Source of the DNA: Helicobacter rodentium ATCC 700285
Lineage (GTDB): Bacteria; Campylobacterota; Campylobacteria; Campylobacterales; Helicobacteraceae
NCBI RefSeq assembly: GCF_000687535.1
Contig: NZ_JHWC01000001.1
Coordinates: forward strand, 1-64,000
Reading direction: 5' to 3'
Length of the DNA stretch: 64,000 nucleotides
Of the stretch, positions 38,042-47,388 are shown piece after piece. Each line of letters starts with the position of its first letter. Within the stretch, counting starts at the first letter, position 1. A model generated the notes under the pieces. The model saw only the letters and a program-made list of their open reading frames with translations. It did not search any database and was not told where the DNA came from. A program made the position numbers and the translations under genes.

Positions 38042-41000
38042 CTACTCCCACTCAATCGTGCCTGGGGGTTTAGAAGTTATATCATACACTACGCGGTTAA
38101 TGCCCTCTACTTCGTTGATAATGCGATTACTCACAGATTCTAAAAAATCGTGGGGCAAATGCGCAAAAGTCGCTGTCATTCCATCAATTGCCTCCACCGC
38201 ACGCACACAAATTGTATTATCATAGGTGCGATTATCGCCCATTACCCCCACGCTCCGCACATTGAGTAACACACAAAACGCCTGCCACACTTTATCATAA
38301 TAGCCTTGCTTGTGCAGTTCCTCTATAAAAATAGAATCCGCCTCGCGCAACAAATTTAAACCTCTTTTATTCACCTCTCCCATAATGCGTATGGCAAGCC
38401 CGGGTCCCGGGAATGGATGGCGCATTAGCATAGATTCGGGCATTCCAAGTTCTCTACCTAACGCCCTCACTTCATCTTTAAAAAGCTCCCGCAAAGGCTC
38501 AATGAGTTCAAATCTCATCCACTCCGGCAACCCACCGACATTATGGTGGCTTTTTATCGTCTTAGAGGGACCTTTGACACTCACAGATTCTATTACATCA
38601 GGATAAAGCGTGCCTTGTGCTAGGAATTTTATCTCGCCTTTGGTATTATGCTTTTTTGCCTCTTGTTCAAAGACTTCAATAAAAGTCTCACCGATGATTT
38701 TACGCTTTTTCTCTGGCTCAATCACACCTTTAAGGCGGCTTAAAAACAACGCACTAGCGTCTGCAGTGATTAGTGGCACTTTGAGATTCTCTCTAAACAT
38801 TTTCTCCACTGCCTCTCTCTCACCTTTACGCAAAAGCCCGGTATCTACAAACACAGGAATAAGGTCGTCCCCAATGGCACGATAAAGCAACGCAGCGACA
38901 ACGCTAGAATCTACCCCTCCACTCACCGCACACAAAACCTTAGAAGGCGTTGGCTTTTTGGTGCTTTTAGCGGATTGTTCGCTCGGTGCTTGGTCATTAC
39001 CCTCAAGGTAACTCCCTCGTGTCGCACCTTCACAACTCTTAAAATCCCTCAAAGATACTGCCAAACCTGAATCTGCACTAGATTCTAAATGACTTTGCAT
39101 CTTAGTATCGCTAGATTCTGTATGTTGAGAATCCACAATTCTAGTATTTGCAGTGTGGCTGTGTAAGTTTTTTGGATTTTTTGTAAGGTTAGCGGACTTG
39201 GCGTCCGTGCCTTGCGAAAAATCCAAAACCTTATCGCATTGCATACCCAAAGACGAATTGCGCCTAAAGCACGAGGTAAGGTGGTCATTCACCATTCCAA
39301 TAGCCTGCATAAACGCATATATAGTCGTAGTGCCGACAAACTTAAACCCACGCTTTTTCAAATCTTTAGCGATTGTATCCGAAAGCGGTGTGGAAGCAGG
39401 TAAATCTGCTATGCTCTTAAAATTATTCATAATCGGCTTACCTCCCACAAAGCCCCAAATATACTTATCAAAGCTTCCAAACTCCCTTTGCACAGCCATA
39501 AACGCCTTAGCATTGATAATCACGGCTTCTATTTTGGCACGATTGCGGATAATCCCCTCATTTTGCATTAAAGATTCTATTTTACTTTCATTATAAGCGG
39601 CAATTTTTTGGTAATCAAAGTCATCAAATGCTACCCTAAAACTCTCGCGCTTTTTAAGAATCGTAATCCAAGAAAGCCCCGCTTGAAAGCCCTCCAAAAT
39701 CAAAAACTCAAAGAGTTTTTTATCCTCGTGGAGTGGCACTCCCCACTCACAATCGTGGTAGTTTTCATACAATTTACGCGCCACCTCGTCCTTATCGGTA
39801 GCCCAAGGGCAACGCACCTTTTCACGCACACCCTCATTTGAATCTTGCATCTCAAACCCTAAAGACTTTTGCAAACTCTCACTCGAAATTTTTAGAGGGA
39901 TAAGCTCGGGTGAAAATTCCCCAGCACTCCTAGCAGGAATAGGTTTCTCTCCTGTTTTTGTAAATCCTAAAGCTTGATAGAATCCTAAAGCCCACTCTAA
40001 ACTTGCTACCTTTATCACTTCATATTTGCCTAAATATCGCGTAAATGCTTCTTTGAGTAGTGCTTTGCCTATACCTTTTTTAAAGGCTTTTGGAGCGACA
40101 AAAAGCAATATAATTTCATTTTTTTCTACTGCAATAAAGCCTAGCCATTCCCCATTTTTTTGCGCTATAAGTAGATTGTTGGATTTTAAAACATCCTCCC
40201 GTATCTCTTCTCTCATACCCGCAATTTCATCTTCGCTTAAATCTTTGTGGGTGGCTCTTGCGCCCTGCTCCCAAATTTCAATAAGCTTTTCTATGCTTTG
40301 CACTTTGCCAATATGCTTAAAGGCTTCCTGAATCTGCATAAAGATCATAGGGCTTTCACAATGCGCCTTGTCCCCATAGACAATATGGCGCAATTTTGCA
40401 ATCTCATTTTGTGCAAAATTCCGCATATTCCAGCTTGTATCCGCCCCGCAAATCCCTACTGCAAAGTTTTGCAACATCTGCCCTCCGCATTCGCTATGCA
40501 CAACTTCAGGGTGAAACTGCAACGCATAAATCTTGCGCTTAAAATCTGCAATCGCGCAATAATGTGTATTTCCAGACTTTGCAAGTTCTTTAAATCCTTG
40601 TGGGATAGATTCTACCTTATCCGCGTGGCTCATCCATACGATAGAATCTTGCTTCACATTTTTAAAGAGTGTGTTTGCTCCAAGCCCTTGCGTATTCGTG
40701 CTATTCTCTAATCCCTGCCATACTTTTTTGTCAAGTTTAAAAACAAAATGATTGATTTTTTTGCCCTTGTAAGACTTAAGATATTCCCCCACTTTTTGCA
40801 TACTAAGCTTTTTTGCGACTTTAAGAGAGCTTAGATTATCTTCTTTAATAAGGCAATACACCTCCTCTAATCCTAAAGTTTCAAAACCATATTTTGCGCA
40901 TATTCTAGCCGCTTCGCTTCCATAGCCTTTGCCCCAAAAATCGCGGTGTAAAAGATAGCCGATTTCTACAACTTCTTGAGTTTTGCCCTTTAGACTTATC

Positions 41001-42169
41001 TCTGTATGGTTTAGCCCCGCATTGCCGATAATCTTACCACTTTGCTTCTCCACAATCGCCCAGATTCCAAAGCCACATTGCTGATAATGCGCTAATTGCT
41101 TCTCTAGCCATTCTTGACTTTCTTTCTTGCTAAAGCCATTCCCCCACGCATACATCGTCTTTTTGTCGCTTAGGATTCTATGCAGTGCCGCAAAATCCGC
41201 CTGTGTATAAGGACGCAAAAAGACACGCTCACTCTCACACACAAAAGCATTTGCCGCAGAATCGCTAGTTTCTCTTTCAAGTGCTTTTTTTAATGTTGCC
41301 TTGTCTATTTTTAAATGCACAATGGGGAAGTTTCGCCCTGCAGAATCTTTTTTGCTCATTCCTATTTTTTCAAAGCCCAAAGATTCATAAAATGCCAAAC
41401 CTTGCGTATTTTGCTCATTACAATCTACTAAAATGTCAGGATAATCTTTCAAGTATCGCTCCAATGCTTCTTTGAGCAATGCTTTGCCCACACCTTTTCT
41501 AAAAGATTTTGAAGCAACAAAAAGCATTTCAATCTTATTGTCTTCCACGCCAATAAAGCCCAAAAAATCCTTTTTATCTGTCGCAGTGATGATATTTTGG
41601 GAGCTTTTGAGTGCTACTTTGACTTCTGGCTTAATCTCTGCAATGTGCTGCTTAGTTAAAAAAGTGTGGCTTACTCGCACAGAATCTTCCCATAAATCAA
41701 GCAAGGCTGTTAGCATTTGAGGAAACTTGCTTTGACTAAAAAGCGTAAAAGAAAGGTTCATCGGCACTTGTGCGCCTTGAAATGTGAGATAAGATGAAAC
41801 TTTAGAATCTTTATCCGCATAGGATTCCATAATCTCTAGCACCGCCTTGCCAAACTCTTGTGCGTCTGCCTTGATGACGCGCCCTCCAAAATGTTGGGCG
41901 ATAAGCTGCATACCATAGCAGATTCCTAAGATTGGAATCCCAAGCCTAAAAATTGCACTATCGGGCTTATAGGCGTCTTTTTCATACACACTCGCAGGTC
42001 CGCCACTTAGGATAATACCTTTAGGATTCTTTGCCTTAATAGAATCTAGCTTTTCAAAGTAAGGGACAATCTCGGTATAAACTCCATACTCACGCAATCT
42101 ACGCGCGATAAGCTGTGTGTATTGACTCCCAAAATCTAACACTAAAATTTGGACATTGTTTGCTTGCAT
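38042..42169 (-). CDS. guaA: GMP synthase with in-frame inserted GNAT and Tag domains (1375 aa)
   Basis: Domain order: glutaminase part 1 (1-115) with GICYGMQL, Cys84; GNAT 1 (about 137-290); RimJ/L-like GNAT 2 (about 312-480); glutaminase part 2 (497-595) with [10 protein letters not shown], His553/Glu555; GNAT 3 (about 605-765); Tag glycosylase (about 785-970, [10 protein letters not shown]...[20 protein letters not shown]); a Ser/Thr/Lys-rich linker (970-1075); the ATP-pyrophosphatase with SGGVDSS (1083-1089); and the dimerisation end [12 protein letters not shown]. Removing both insertions leaves about 514 residues, a normal GuaA. It makes GMP from XMP and glutamine. The frame is open throughout and all GMP-synthase catalytic residues remain. 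AAGGA precedes the ATG. Whether the inserted domains are active is unknown. Confidence 0.93.
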   Translation of the reverse strand: MQANNVQILVLDFGSQYTQLIARRLREYGVYTEIVPYFEKLDSIKAKNPKGIILSGGPASVYEKDAYKPDSAIFRLGIPILGICYGMQLIAQHFGGRVIKADAQEFGKAVLEIMESYADKDSKVSSYLTFQGAQVPMNLSFTLFSQSKFPQMLTALLDLWEDSVRVSHTFLTKQHIAEIKPEVKVALKSSQNIITATDKKDFLGFIGVEDNKIEMLFVASKSFRKGVGKALLKEALERYLKDYPDILVDCNEQNTQGLAFYESLGFEKIGMSKKDSAGRNFPIVHLKIDKATLKKALERETSDSAANAFVCESERVFLRPYTQADFAALHRILSDKKTMYAWGNGFSKKESQEWLEKQLAHYQQCGFGIWAIVEKQSGKIIGNAGLNHTEISLKGKTQEVVEIGYLLHRDFWGKGYGSEAARICAKYGFETLGLEEVYCLIKEDNLSSLKVAKKLSMQKVGEYLKSYKGKKINHFVFKLDKKVWQGLENSTNTQGLGANTLFKNVKQDSIVWMSHADKVESIPQGFKELAKSGNTHYCAIADFKRKIYALQFHPEVVHSECGGQMLQNFAVGICGADTSWNMRNFAQNEIAKLRHIVYGDKAHCESPMIFMQIQEAFKHIGKVQSIEKLIEIWEQGARATHKDLSEDEIAGMREEIREDVLKSNNLLIAQKNGEWLGFIAVEKNEIILLFVAPKAFKKGIGKALLKEAFTRYLGKYEVIKVASLEWALGFYQALGFTKTGEKPIPARSAGEFSPELIPLKISSESLQKSLGFEMQDSNEGVREKVRCPWATDKDEVARKLYENYHDCEWGVPLHEDKKLFEFLILEGFQAGLSWITILKKRESFRVAFDDFDYQKIAAYNESKIESLMQNEGIIRNRAKIEAVIINAKAFMAVQREFGSFDKYIWGFVGGKPIMNNFKSIADLPASTPLSDTIAKDLKKRGFKFVGTTTIYAFMQAIGMVNDHLTSCFRRNSSLGMQCDKVLDFSQGTDAKSANLTKNPKNLHSHTANTRIVDSQHTESSDTKMQSHLESSADSGLAVSLRDFKSCEGATRGSYLEGNDQAPSEQSAKSTKKPTPSKVLCAVSGGVDSSVVAALLYRAIGDDLIPVFVDTGLLRKGEREAVEKMFRENLKVPLITADASALFLSRLKGVIEPEKKRKIIGETFIEVFEQEAKKHNTKGEIKFLAQGTLYPDVIESVSVKGPSKTIKSHHNVGGLPEWMRFELIEPLRELFKDEVRALGRELGMPESMLMRHPFPGPGLAIRIMGEVNKRGLNLLREADSIFIEELHKQGYYDKVWQAFCVLLNVRSVGVMGDNRTYDNTICVRAVEAIDGMTATFAHLPHDFLESVSNRIINEVEGINRVVYDITSKPPGTIEWE

Positions 42170-42515
42170 AAAGAATCCTTAAAAGTTGTAGAATCGCATT
42201 TGTTAATTTTTGGCACAATCTTAGCTAAAAGTTGCTTATAAGTGCTTTTATTTAAGCCTTGTAATTGAGATTCGCAAAATAGTGTTTTGTTTATTATATT
42301 TTTTGATAAAATATGCTTTTATTGAGATATAGCAAAGATATTGAAAATCTTGTAGATTTTAAATTTTAAAAAAGAAGCAATTTTTAGAAGTAATGAGATT
42401 AAAAAGGATTATCCAATAAAAGGATTTTAGAGATTGTATGGATTTCACTGACATTTTTTGCAATGGAAAAAGTCGGCATAACAGAATCCCAAAAAAGTTC
42501 AGAAAGTCACTAAAA
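42170..42515. other. Gene-poor gap between guaA and prophage remnant
   Basis: AT-rich DNA with the guaA promoter region on the minus strand (a possible GCTAAGATT -10 near 42225) and a plus-strand TTGATAAAAT box near 42304. A 29-codon frame (42438-42527, plus) with a basic C-terminus is too short to call. It probably includes the degraded left edge of the prophage. Confidence 0.4.
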
Positions 42516-42977
42516 CTAAGATTTTAACACCTTTTTCAAATAATCCACCACTTCATTTTCTAGTCTCTCCCCTAAATCCTTTGGGATCTCTCCATTGCTT
42601 TTAATGGGCATAAAAGGGCGCGCAGGAATGCTTACCTTTTTGCCTCTCCCTGCTTTTCCTCCAAATTGATGAATGGCAGCATAAGATTTATTCGTGCCTA
42701 CTTGTGCGCTAGAACCTGTAACTTTTTGTGTGAAAGATTGACTTAAAAGTCCGCTTTGAATAAGAATCTTATTGCCTCGCTTCTTTTGTAAGGTTTTAGG
42801 TGAGTTAGGTTTCCATTTCTCTCCAAAGGGTGAGGCTTGTTTATCAAAGGATTCCTCTGTAATGTTTTGTAAAGTATTTGCTATTCTCCTTAGAAGCGGT
42901 GTTTTATTCTCTAATGCCTTGCTTAGTTTCTCTAGCTTACCTTGTAATTCCTCAATACTAAGGATAATTTCTGCCAT
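42516..42977 (-). CDS. Phage virion morphogenesis (Mu gpG / P2 gpS-like tail completion) protein
   Basis: 153 residues. The pattern SIEELQGKLEKLSKAL...RRIANTLQNITEESFDKQASPFGEKWKPNSPKT, then LIQSGLLSQSF, VGTNKSYAAIHQFGGKAGRG and IPARPFMPI is characteristic of the phage virion morphogenesis family found in Mu-like phages. It would act in tail or head-tail completion. Only neighbouring head genes remain, so the element looks dead. About 60 bp separate it from the small upstream ORF. Confidence 0.85.
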   Translation of the reverse strand: MAEIILSIEELQGKLEKLSKALENKTPLLRRIANTLQNITEESFDKQASPFGEKWKPNSPKTLQKKRGNKILIQSGLLSQSFTQKVTGSSAQVGTNKSYAAIHQFGGKAGRGKKVSIPARPFMPIKSNGEIPKDLGERLENEVVDYLKKVLKS

Positions 42978-43038
42978 AGTTTCTCCTACATAAAGCCATA
43001 GTGTTTAGAATCCCTCCCACCACTAAGATTTGCAAAAA

Positions 43039-43227
43039 TCATTCTTTGCCTTTAGTTTTAAGATTCTTTATAGTGTATTGCATTTTAAAATCCTTTGTGG
43101 TAGAATCATCTTGCTTAATCCAAAAATAGCCGTCTGCACGGGAGCGTGTTAAGAGATTCGCCATCTCTGAAAGGGTTATGGCTAGAAATCGGCTTCTAGC
43201 TATTAGGTTTGGGGTTGGCAACCTCAT
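43039..43227 (-). CDS. Small ORF coupled to the phage head protein (unknown)
   Basis: 62 residues. Its ATG overlaps the stop of the upstream gene (ATGA), suggesting translational coupling and a real gene. The sequence is basic (LIARSRFLAITL; DGYFWIKQDDSTTKDFKMQY) with no motif I recognise. Its position directly behind a PBECR-type domain would fit an immunity or accessory protein, but this is only a positional guess. Confidence 0.45.
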   Translation of the reverse strand: MRLPTPNLIARSRFLAITLSEMANLLTRSRADGYFWIKQDDSTTKDFKMQYTIKNLKTKGKE

Positions 43228-44102
43228 ATTTTTTTACTTCCTTTGCTTAGACTTACTAAAAAAATCTCTTCTTTATTTTGTGTTACTTTGAATACTGCTT
43301 TGTAATAACTCCCAAACCTACTAAAATAAACAATATGATTCTCTCCGCTTTCTTTTACCTTATACACATTGGTATCTCTGATTAAAAAAGGTAACAGAGA
43401 ATAATCTAGCTCTTTCACATTGGTATGATGTGTATGTGTTCTTAATGTCCAACCGCTTAAATAGATTTCTTTTGCTTCTGTTTTAAGTAAGTTTTTAAGT
43501 GTTTGTGTGGTTTTAGCAAGAGGAATAAATTTCCTATCTACCTCGCCATTTAAGTTTTCTAGTTTAAGATTCTTAATGGCTTGATAGTTTTTCTTAACTT
43601 GTGCAATATCCTCTTTTGTAGCCTGTAAGGATTCCACAAACGCCCTTTTATCAGGATTCTTTTTAAACTTCTCTAGTTTAGATTCTAAAACAGAATCCAA
43701 GCTCTCGTCTTTGTTTAATCCTCTCTTATCATAGCTCCAATCCTTACTTGCAATAGGCAATGGAGGTGTTTTTGAAATCTCAAATCCTTGTCTTTCACAT
43801 TCACTCTTGCTATATGCCCTCACTACACATCTACAATTCCAACCATTTGGGGGATAATTCCTCTCCCAAAAGGGGTCGTTTCTATGGAGTGTGATTCCGT
43901 GCATTCTAAGATGAGAGGGACGCGTTAAGCCATCTTGCAAGGCAATATACCTTAAGTAAATCTCCCCTTCTAGTGCATATTGTGCTTTAGCTCTGCCTTG
44001 TGCATTTGCCGTGCGCATATTGGTGTTATAGATTCTCTTTAATCGCGTGTTATTGACATTAATGATTTTAATTTCTCCTGTTTTCTCATTGGTAACTTCC
44101 AC
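43224..44102 (-). CDS. Mu gpF-like minor head protein, N-truncated, with probable PBECR nuclease-like C-terminal domain
   Basis: 292 residues. The N-terminal part is the end of the phage Mu F-like head morphogenesis domain: RIYNTNMRTANAQGRAK, YLRYIALQDGLTRPSHLRMHG, DPFWERNYPPNGWNCRCVVRAYS. An in-frame TAG sits just upstream (about 44115), so the usual 150 or more N-terminal residues are gone and the gene is truncated. The C-terminus (about 205-292; IYLSGWTLRTHTHH, DYSLLPFLIRDTNVYK, KAVFKVTQNKEEIFLVSL) resembles PBECR domains fused to phage head proteins. It is probably a decayed structural/toxin fusion; the start codon used is uncertain. Confidence 0.72.
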   Translation of the reverse strand: MEVTNEKTGEIKIINVNNTRLKRIYNTNMRTANAQGRAKAQYALEGEIYLRYIALQDGLTRPSHLRMHGITLHRNDPFWERNYPPNGWNCRCVVRAYSKSECERQGFEISKTPPLPIASKDWSYDKRGLNKDESLDSVLESKLEKFKKNPDKRAFVESLQATKEDIAQVKKNYQAIKNLKLENLNGEVDRKFIPLAKTTQTLKNLLKTEAKEIYLSGWTLRTHTHHTNVKELDYSLLPFLIRDTNVYKVKESGENHIVYFSRFGSYYKAVFKVTQNKEEIFLVSLSKGSKKI

Positions 44103-44140
44103 CTTGCCTAACCAACCCTATTTCATTGAATGGGGTAGTT

Positions 44141-44530
44141 ATGACGCAAAAATATTTTATTCTCCTTAAAGGAAAAGATAAAACCAAAGAGATCAAATCC
44201 TGCTCTTTTGAAAATGAAAATCTTAAGGTGGTATTTAAAAATAATCCACAAATTTATACTTACAAAAGGGGAAATTTCACGCTTATCAGAAAGGCTACAA
44301 GCTATAACCTTTTTAATTACCTCAAAGAGCTTTGTATTTTAGCAAATATAGAGACACCAGAGGGCAATTTGAATGTGCTTTTAAAAGAATATGAAAAAAT
44401 GCAAAGAATCCCAAAGGAATCTGCCTTATCTATGCCTAGAGTGAAATTATCAAATCCTTTTTTTGGATTGTTCGCCAAGATTGTTTCTATTCATAAGCGA
44501 CAAAATGCGCTTTGTCTTTACTATGCTTAG
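44141..44530 (+). CDS. Hypothetical protein; N-terminal fragment of a larger (helicase-like?) protein
   Basis: 129 residues from ATG 44141. It begins QKYFILLKGKDKTKEIKSCSFENENLKVVFKNN, a beta-rich opening that I associate, with low certainty, with the N-terminus of large AAA/superfamily I helicase-like proteins of gut bacteria. The last 25 residues look like frame-shifted noise, and a T7 run at about 44459-44465 may be the break. It lies divergently from the truncated head gene, right at that gene's broken end, and so is probably part of a recombination junction. Confidence 0.4.
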   Translation: MTQKYFILLKGKDKTKEIKSCSFENENLKVVFKNNPQIYTYKRGNFTLIRKATSYNLFNYLKELCILANIETPEGNLNVLLKEYEKMQRIPKESALSMPRVKLSNPFFGLFAKIVSIHKRQNALCLYYA

Positions 44531-45105
44531 GAGACGATAAGCAAAATTGCAAATAGTAAAGGCTTCGCTCACACCTATTGCCATTTGGATTAATACTCTT
44601 TGTTTTGTTTCAAAAGTTTTTCTAAGCCCTCTATGGCATCTTTTTGGCAAACCCTTAGATTTTTAGAATCTTTTTTGCTTAGTGGTGAAAGGTGCCAAAT
44701 TCTCTTGTGCAAAGAATTGGGGCTAAGTCTATCCAAAATCTCTTTTATGCATGAAAGGCAAAAATCCTCCTTGAGCACGGGTTTAGTTCGCGTGAATCCG
44801 TGAAATAAATTTCACACGCTTTGTTTGATACAAAAAGCATACAATCCGCTTGTGCCTTCTACCTAAGATAAATTCCCTTTAACAATACATTACACCCCCC
44901 CCCCTCAAGATTCCGCACAATCCTTAAAATCTTTTAACTCAAATCCCGCTAACAATAAAAGCTTGTCAATCCCTTTTCTTGCTTTTGGCTCTGGCTTTAA
45001 ATCTTATTCCAAACCTTATCCTTTTTCTTTTTGCCTCATTGTATTTTATAATAAATCTTGAGAATCTATTTAAAAATTAAAAAATACAAACAAAACATAA
45101 AAGTT
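44531..45105. other. Decayed prophage/accessory DNA with a G10/C10 tract
   Basis: No convincing full gene. A GTG-started minus-strand frame (44590-44778, 62 codons, with FCLSCIKEIL and an AAGGAGGAT just inside it) could be a remnant. A C10 run (G10 on the minus strand) lies at 44895-44904, directly behind the stop of a further minus-strand fragment (GIDKLLLLAGFELKDFKDC). A hairpin GTGAAAT-TT-ATTTCAC lies near 44804-44819. Overall this reads as eroded sequence. Confidence 0.55.
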
Positions 45106-45906
45106 TTATACATCATACAACCCCCAAAGTTTTGGATTTGTTTTGATTTTGTGTGCAATATTGATAGCAGTAATATTTACCACATTATCTAGCTCCATAT
45201 TTGGTAATTTTGCATTTTTGGTTAAAACAATAGAATCCCGCACATCTTTTTGGTGAAGTTTAAAAGCGTAAAATCCCGCTAAATAAGCGGAATATAACAT
45301 ACAAGAATGATGACTATATGTCGTGATAATTACCTCTTCGCTACTTAGTGCATACAAGGTTTTAAAATATTCATAAGTCCATAAAGTGCGATTCTTAAGT
45401 GGGCTAAAGGCATCTTGAAAAATAATATTAAAACACATTGGATTCTGTGCGATTCCGTGTGGAGTGTCCTTAGAATCTCTCGCAAGAAAACACTTTAAAA
45501 TCTCTCTCGCATTCCCCAAATACAAAACAATCTCCAAATCTTGTTCTTTGTAATAATGGCGCATAACTAGGGATTCTAAAATTGTCAATTCATTTTCTAA
45601 TTCTTTAGGATAAGGGTGCTTTAGAAGTTTTGGCAAAAGATTGAAATCCAACTCTGGAGAATAAATAAAAATCTTTCCCTTGAATCTCAATGAACGCGCA
45701 GTATGCACTAAACACAGGGTGTTAAATCCAAGCCCAAAACAAATATCAAGCACTGATAAAATAGGTTCTTGCATTTTTAAAGAAAGGGCTGGGAGGATAT
45801 GTTTGTGTAAAGTTTCTTGCAATGCGCCATCTTGTGCATTATGATAGGTTTCGCAGAAACTTGCATTATAGAGGGTTACACTTGAATCTTTCGTGAAAAT
45901 CTGCAT
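45106..45906 (-). CDS. MnmC/MnmD-like tRNA methyltransferase (DUF752)
   Basis: 266 residues. It opens SSVTLYNASFCETYHNAQDGALQETLHKH, the family start (usually SxxFxEpYHsxxGAxxEs). The SAM pocket is LSVLDICFGLGFNTL, and NIIFQDAFSPLKNRTLWT is the conserved D-x-FSP-x-x-NP-LW region. Homologues methylate the 5-aminomethyl group of wobble uridine (MnmC methyltransferase half). The FAD oxidoreductase half is absent, as in free-standing MnmD. It is transcribed away from accD. Confidence 0.82.
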   Translation of the reverse strand: MQIFTKDSSVTLYNASFCETYHNAQDGALQETLHKHILPALSLKMQEPILSVLDICFGLGFNTLCLVHTARSLRFKGKIFIYSPELDFNLLPKLLKHPYPKELENELTILESLVMRHYYKEQDLEIVLYLGNAREILKCFLARDSKDTPHGIAQNPMCFNIIFQDAFSPLKNRTLWTYEYFKTLYALSSEEVIITTYSHHSCMLYSAYLAGFYAFKLHQKDVRDSIVLTKNAKLPNMELDNVVNITAINIAHKIKTNPKLWGLYDV

Positions 45907-46042
45907 ATTTTTCTATCTTTTAGTATAAATTAACACATAATTTTATACAATTTGAGCTTATTTTTACAAAATTTATCACTTTAAAGCTCACGACACCCTC
46001 CACTTTTATGTAAATGTGGAAGCTGGACTTAAGGAAAACATA

Positions 46043-46891
46043 ATGGGTTTTGCAGATTTTTTCAAAAACTTCAAAAAGGATGAAAGAGCATTGCCAAAAG
46101 AAGCACCAAGTCATTGGATAAAATGCCCAAGCTGTAATGCGTTAATGTATTATAAAGAAGTAGTTGCACAGCATTACACTTGTCCAAAATGCAACTTTCA
46201 TATGCGTATAGGATTGCAAGATAGAATTGCTTTAATGTGCGATGAAGGAAGCTTTATAGAGTTTGACAAAGACTTAGCACCAAACGACCCATTAGACTTT
46301 GTGGATAAAAAAAGCTACAAAAAACGCGTGGAAGAATATGCAAAAAAATGCGGACGTCCAAGTTCTGTTGTAAGCGGAGAATGCACAATCAATGGCATTG
46401 GCGCACAAATCGTTCTGTTTGATTTCAATTTTATGGGTGGCTCATTCGCCTCTGTGGAAGGCGAGAAAATTGTCCGCGCAATCCATCGCGCAATACAAAA
46501 CAAACAAGGACTTGTGATTGTCAGCGCAAGCGGTGGAGCTAGAATGCAGGAATCCACCTATTCTCTAATGCAAATGGCAAAAACCTCTGCTGCGCTAAAT
46601 ATTCTAAATGATGCGCATTTGCCTTTTATTTCTGTTTTAAGCGACCCAACAATGGGTGGAGTCAGTGCTTCTTTTGCTTTTCTGGGTGATTTGATTATGG
46701 CAGAACCGGGCGCGATAATTGGATTTGCTGGGGCTAGAGTGATAAAGCAAACGATTGGCACAGACTTACCACAAGGATTCCAAACTGCAGAATTTCTGCT
46801 AGAACACGGATTGATTGATATGATTGTGCAGCGCAAAGACATCAAACAAACAATTGCCAAAGCTCTGCAATACCTTAAAGTAGAATATTAA
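46043..46891 (+). CDS. accD: Acetyl-CoA carboxylase carboxyltransferase beta subunit AccD
   Basis: 282 residues from ATG 46043, chosen because AAGGAAAA precedes it and MGFADFFK is the normal start. The zinc ribbon is WIKCPSCNALMYY...YTCPKC. The crotonase-like carboxyltransferase core has SGGARMQESTYSLMQMAKTSAAL, DPTMGGVSASFA and PGAIIGFAGARVI. With AccA it moves the carboxyl group from biotin to acetyl-CoA for fatty-acid synthesis. It is first in an accD-rlmH-dksA-membrane protein run. Confidence 0.96.
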   Translation: MGFADFFKNFKKDERALPKEAPSHWIKCPSCNALMYYKEVVAQHYTCPKCNFHMRIGLQDRIALMCDEGSFIEFDKDLAPNDPLDFVDKKSYKKRVEEYAKKCGRPSSVVSGECTINGIGAQIVLFDFNFMGGSFASVEGEKIVRAIHRAIQNKQGLVIVSASGGARMQESTYSLMQMAKTSAALNILNDAHLPFISVLSDPTMGGVSASFAFLGDLIMAEPGAIIGFAGARVIKQTIGTDLPQGFQTAEFLLEHGLIDMIVQRKDIKQTIAKALQYLKVEY

Positions 46892-46906
46892 AGATCGTTT
46901 ATTGCT

Positions 46907-47374
46907 ATGATTAAAATTGTTGTATATTATATTGCTAAAAACCACAAAGACCTAAGTGAGCAACTCTGTAAAGAGTTTATTGCATTGTGCGCTCAATTTG
47001 GAGCGAACCTAGATTTCATCAATCTCTTTTGCAAAGCAATCCACTCAAGCCAAAAGCAAGAAGCAATGGAGGCGCAAAAATCTTACACAAAAGAATTTCT
47101 TAAAACCTTTAAACCCAATCAATACAGAATTGCATTAAGCCCAAGTGCTAGGAGAGTGGATTCCTTTGAATTTGCAAATATCTTGAAAAATCAAGCTAAT
47201 ATCGCATTTTTTATTGGCGGAGCGTATGGTTTAGAAGAAAAATTCACTCAAGATTGCCATACGCAAATTTCCCTTTCACCCCTTACTTTTAGCCATAAAA
47301 TTGCAAAAATTGTATTAAGCGAACAAATTTATCGTGCGCTTTGCTTGATTCATAATCACCCATACCACAAATAG
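46907..47374 (+). CDS. rlmH: 23S rRNA (pseudouridine1915-N3)-methyltransferase RlmH
   Basis: 155 residues of the SPOUT-type YbeA family. IALSPSARRVDSFEFA corresponds to the L-D-xxG-x-xxS-S-EFA segment, with divergence. FFIGGAYGLEE is the knot G-G-x-x-G loop, and SLSPLTFSHKIAKIVLSEQIYRAL...HNHPYHK is the conserved C-terminus. It methylates pseudouridine 1915 of 23S rRNA. It sits 15 bp behind accD. Confidence 0.92.
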   Translation: MIKIVVYYIAKNHKDLSEQLCKEFIALCAQFGANLDFINLFCKAIHSSQKQEAMEAQKSYTKEFLKTFKPNQYRIALSPSARRVDSFEFANILKNQANIAFFIGGAYGLEEKFTQDCHTQISLSPLTFSHKIAKIVLSEQIYRALCLIHNHPYHK

Positions 47375-47388
47375 GAGAATAGAAAGAA

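Noticed and set aside
38042-42169. Oversized guaA as an intein or an assembly chimera
   Set aside because: No intein splice motifs (Cys/Ser start, HN-C/S end) are visible, the inserts are recognisable enzymes, and the frame is open at all junctions with normal codon use.
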